From Nemertoderma westbladi (Eukaryota > Xenacoelomorpha > Nemertodermatida > Nemertodermatidae): DNA of 64,000 nucleotides. Numbering within the stretch: position 1 is the stretch's first letter; every line of letters starts with the position of its first letter. Positions 61,997 to 64,000 of this stretch are shown one piece after another. The notes beneath the pieces were generated by a model. It made no database searches. It worked only from the letters and a program-made list of their open reading frames with translations, and was not told the origin of the DNA. Location: contig JAUCBJ010003122.1 of NCBI GenBank assembly GCA_032718475.1, forward strand, positions 20,490 to 84,489, read 5' to 3'. The position numbers and the translations under genes are program-made.

Positions 61997-62575
61997 TGTT
62001 AGCGAATTCAATTCCGCCAACCACCCCATAAAGTTGGCCAAGCAGGGCCTTTAAGCAATATTGGGAGTACGAGGTTGATTGCCAATCAACCTCGTATCAC
62101 CCCAATAAACGGGGACAACAGGCCCCAAAGGAACACACACAGCGGGGGTCAGGGAGAGAATGACAGTAGCAAGGGGAAAACACTCCCAGAGAGATGGGAG
62201 GGCGAGTATTAGGTTATCAGCCAATGGGGGGTAGGCATCCGCTGAGTAATATGGCCAAACCAGAGCAGTATATTACCGGTTGGTGTTCATTCATTCATTC
62301 ACTCAATTAGTCAGTTCAGTTAGGGCAGAACGGTAACTCTTATCACTGTCCACTGCCACCATCATTAACATATTACCGGTATCATTCAGTTTACTTATAC
62401 ATTTATTGTTCCTGATTTCTGTTACTCTTTAACCTATATAACCATTTATACATATCTATCAACAATATTATAACTCTCAATAACACCAGAACTCTTTTCA
62501 CATACACACAGCGGGGACGCGTAAATAAGATAACCACACAACCAGGATAAACCGGGATTCTCGGATCCCGTCACA
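61997..62575. mobile_element. Solo LTR (579 bp)
   Basis: The sequence starts TGTTAGCGAATTC and ends GGATCCCGTCACA, with a five-base duplication AACAA at 61992-61996 and 62576-62580. Inside are a TATA-like CCTATATAACC near 62433 and a GAGGTTGATTGCCAATCAACCTC palindrome-like hairpin near 62070. No coding. TG...CA ends and a 5-bp duplication fit an LTR left by recombination between the two LTRs of a retrotransposon. It is unrelated in sequence to the gypsy and BEL LTRs here. Confidence 0.85.
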
Positions 62576-63206
62576 AACAAGAGTTATAATCAGCCCTCAA
62601 TGTAAGTTCAATTCAACAGGAGTTAGACTCAGCCGTCAATGTAAGTTCAATTCGACAAGAGTTAGACTCTGCCCTCAATGTAAGTTCTATTCAACAAGAG
62701 TTAGACTCAGCACTCAATGTAAGTTCAATTCGACAAGAGTTAGACTCAGACCTCAATGTAAGTTATATTTAACAAGAGTTAGACTCAGCCCTCAATGTAA
62801 GTTCAATTCAACAAGAGTTAGACTCAGCCATCAATGTAAGTTCAATTCAACAAGAGTTGGAATCAGCCCTCAATGTAAGTTCAATTCGTCAACAGTTAGA
62901 ATCAGCCCTCAATGTAAGTTCAATTCAACAGGAGTTAGACTCAGCCCTCAATGTAAGTTCTATTCAACAAGAGTTAGACTCAGCACTCAATGTAAGTTCA
63001 ATTCGACAAGAGTTAGACTCAGCCCTCAATGTACGTTCTATTCAACAAGAGTTAGACTCAGCACTCAATGTAAGTTCAATTCGACAAGAGTTAGACTCAG
63101 CCCTCAATGTAAGTTATAATTAGCCCTCAATGTAAGTTCAATTCAACAGGAGTTAGACTCAGCCGTCAATGTAAGTTCAATTCGACAAGAGTTAGACTCT
63201 GCCATC
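62576..63206 (+). repeat. 39-bp minisatellite, right-hand remainder
   Basis: About 16 more units of the exon-8-derived repeat, with extra variants (GTCAAT, ACGTTC) and two short deletions. It ends where LINE C begins. Confidence 0.93.
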
Positions 63207-63214
63207 TAGCTAGC

Positions 63215-64000
63215 TAGGATCGGCATGCTGCATTGCAGGTGCATTTTTAAGAATGCTGTGCCGGCTTGTCAACAAAATTGCACCGCCACAATTCCCTATC
63301 ACCCATGACATTTGCTAGATCCTCCGCATCTTTAAGGCCAGTGTCCTTTAAGATGCGTCTCAAGAAAGTCATGGGCTGTCCACCATGCTTATTCACTCCA
63401 TGAGGCTGCCAAAGTACAAGATTATGCACTGGCTGGTCCTCACGGCGAAAGCAATGTCCTGCAAAGCGGAGGCGATTTTGTTCTAGTGTCAAGCTTGGGG
63501 GAACCAATGAGACACCTCCAATGTTATATAGTGTCTGGTTGGAGATGTGTGCATTGTACTTGACACAATGAACCCGGCGTAGCATTCTTGTGAATGTGCC
63601 ATCCAGAGATTTGGTGTCCTCAGCAGTTAGAGCCCAGCATGGACTCCCGTAGAGGAGTACTGGAACTACTGCTGCTCTAAATAATCGGACCTTAAGTTTC
63701 CGATTAATTCTCGGTGACTTCCAAATCCTGGAAAGCCTATTCAAGGCTGCCCATGCCTTTCCCTTACGTATTCGAAGGTCCTCACCTGACTTCCGGATCC
63801 ATGATCCCAGGTAACAGAAGTCGTCCACATGCTCAAGCATACCATCCTTTGAGCTTATGCTCATCCGATCAGAGACTTGCTGAGGACTTTCAAAGTTAAC
63901 TGTCAGAATTTTGGTCTTTCTGGAGTTGTTCTAATGAGCTGAGGAGCCGTTGGGCTCCCTCTAATGATTCTGAGAGTACTCCTAAGTCATCAGCAAAGTC
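63215..64000 (-). mobile_element. RTE-like LINE C, 3' part, continuing past the window
   Basis: Minus-strand frame 63864-63247 encodes the C-terminus of a LINE ORF2 (FCYLGSWIRKSGEDL, LFRAAVVPVLLYGSPCWAL, RLRFAGHCFRREDQP). Upstream the RT box DFADDLGVLSES is readable at the window edge, separated by a frameshift or small deletion near 63920. It is from a different subfamily than LINE A and B. The 3' tail carries a CTAG repeat (CTAGCTAGCTAGG near 63206-63220). Confidence 0.88.

Noticed and set aside
61126-62031. 301-codon open frame in the 39-bp array and solo LTR edge
   Set aside because: Same repeat-driven artefact; it ends inside the solo LTR.

Overview
This is a window of animal nuclear DNA, almost certainly from an invertebrate. 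It has spliced genes with GT-AG introns, RTE-like LINEs, Ty3/gypsy and BEL/Pao LTR retrotransposons, a piggyBac-type MITE, tRNA-derived SINEs and two very large minisatellites. I cannot name the species. The palindromic words TAGGCCTA and TACCGGTA are strikingly common.

The backbone is one plus-strand gene that I identify as LZTFL1 (BBS17, a coiled-coil regulator of BBSome ciliary traffic). Seven exons are supported by similarity and by mutually compatible splice phases: 6024-6163, 8366-8504, 9008-9107, 37582-37739, 37845-37919, 54733-54834 and 57181-57273. A possible first exon ends in a bare ATG at 5705-5707. The C-terminal exon or exons lie beyond the right edge. The 75-nt exon at 37845 carries an in-frame TGA. 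Upstream is a separate three-exon plus-strand gene (1000-4008, 160 aa, unknown function) with its own poly(A) signal.

The introns are hugely inflated. The intron after 9107 (28.5 kb) is filled by about 720 copies of a ~32-bp repeat with nested higher-order periods (287 bp, 2,550 bp, 3,741 bp). It also holds two copies of a 710-bp TTAA-flanked MITE and a complete Ty3/gypsy element (32257-36184). The intron after 37919 (16.8 kb) holds an RTE-like LINE split by an 11.2-kb BEL/Pao element (40527-51769), a decayed FAM120-like gene fragment, and a second truncated LINE. The intron after 57273 starts with about 138 copies of a 39-bp repeat, interrupted by a 579-bp solo LTR (61997-62575), and is followed by another LINE running off the end.

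The most unusual observation is that both minisatellites begin exactly across a 5' splice site of the same gene. The repeat unit consists of the last ~16-24 exon bases plus the first ~15-16 intron bases, so each array is a tandem series of copied exon-end/donor-site sequences. The 39-bp array stays in phase with the exon, so downstream donors within each uninterrupted open stretch would add in-frame 13-residue units to the coiled coil.
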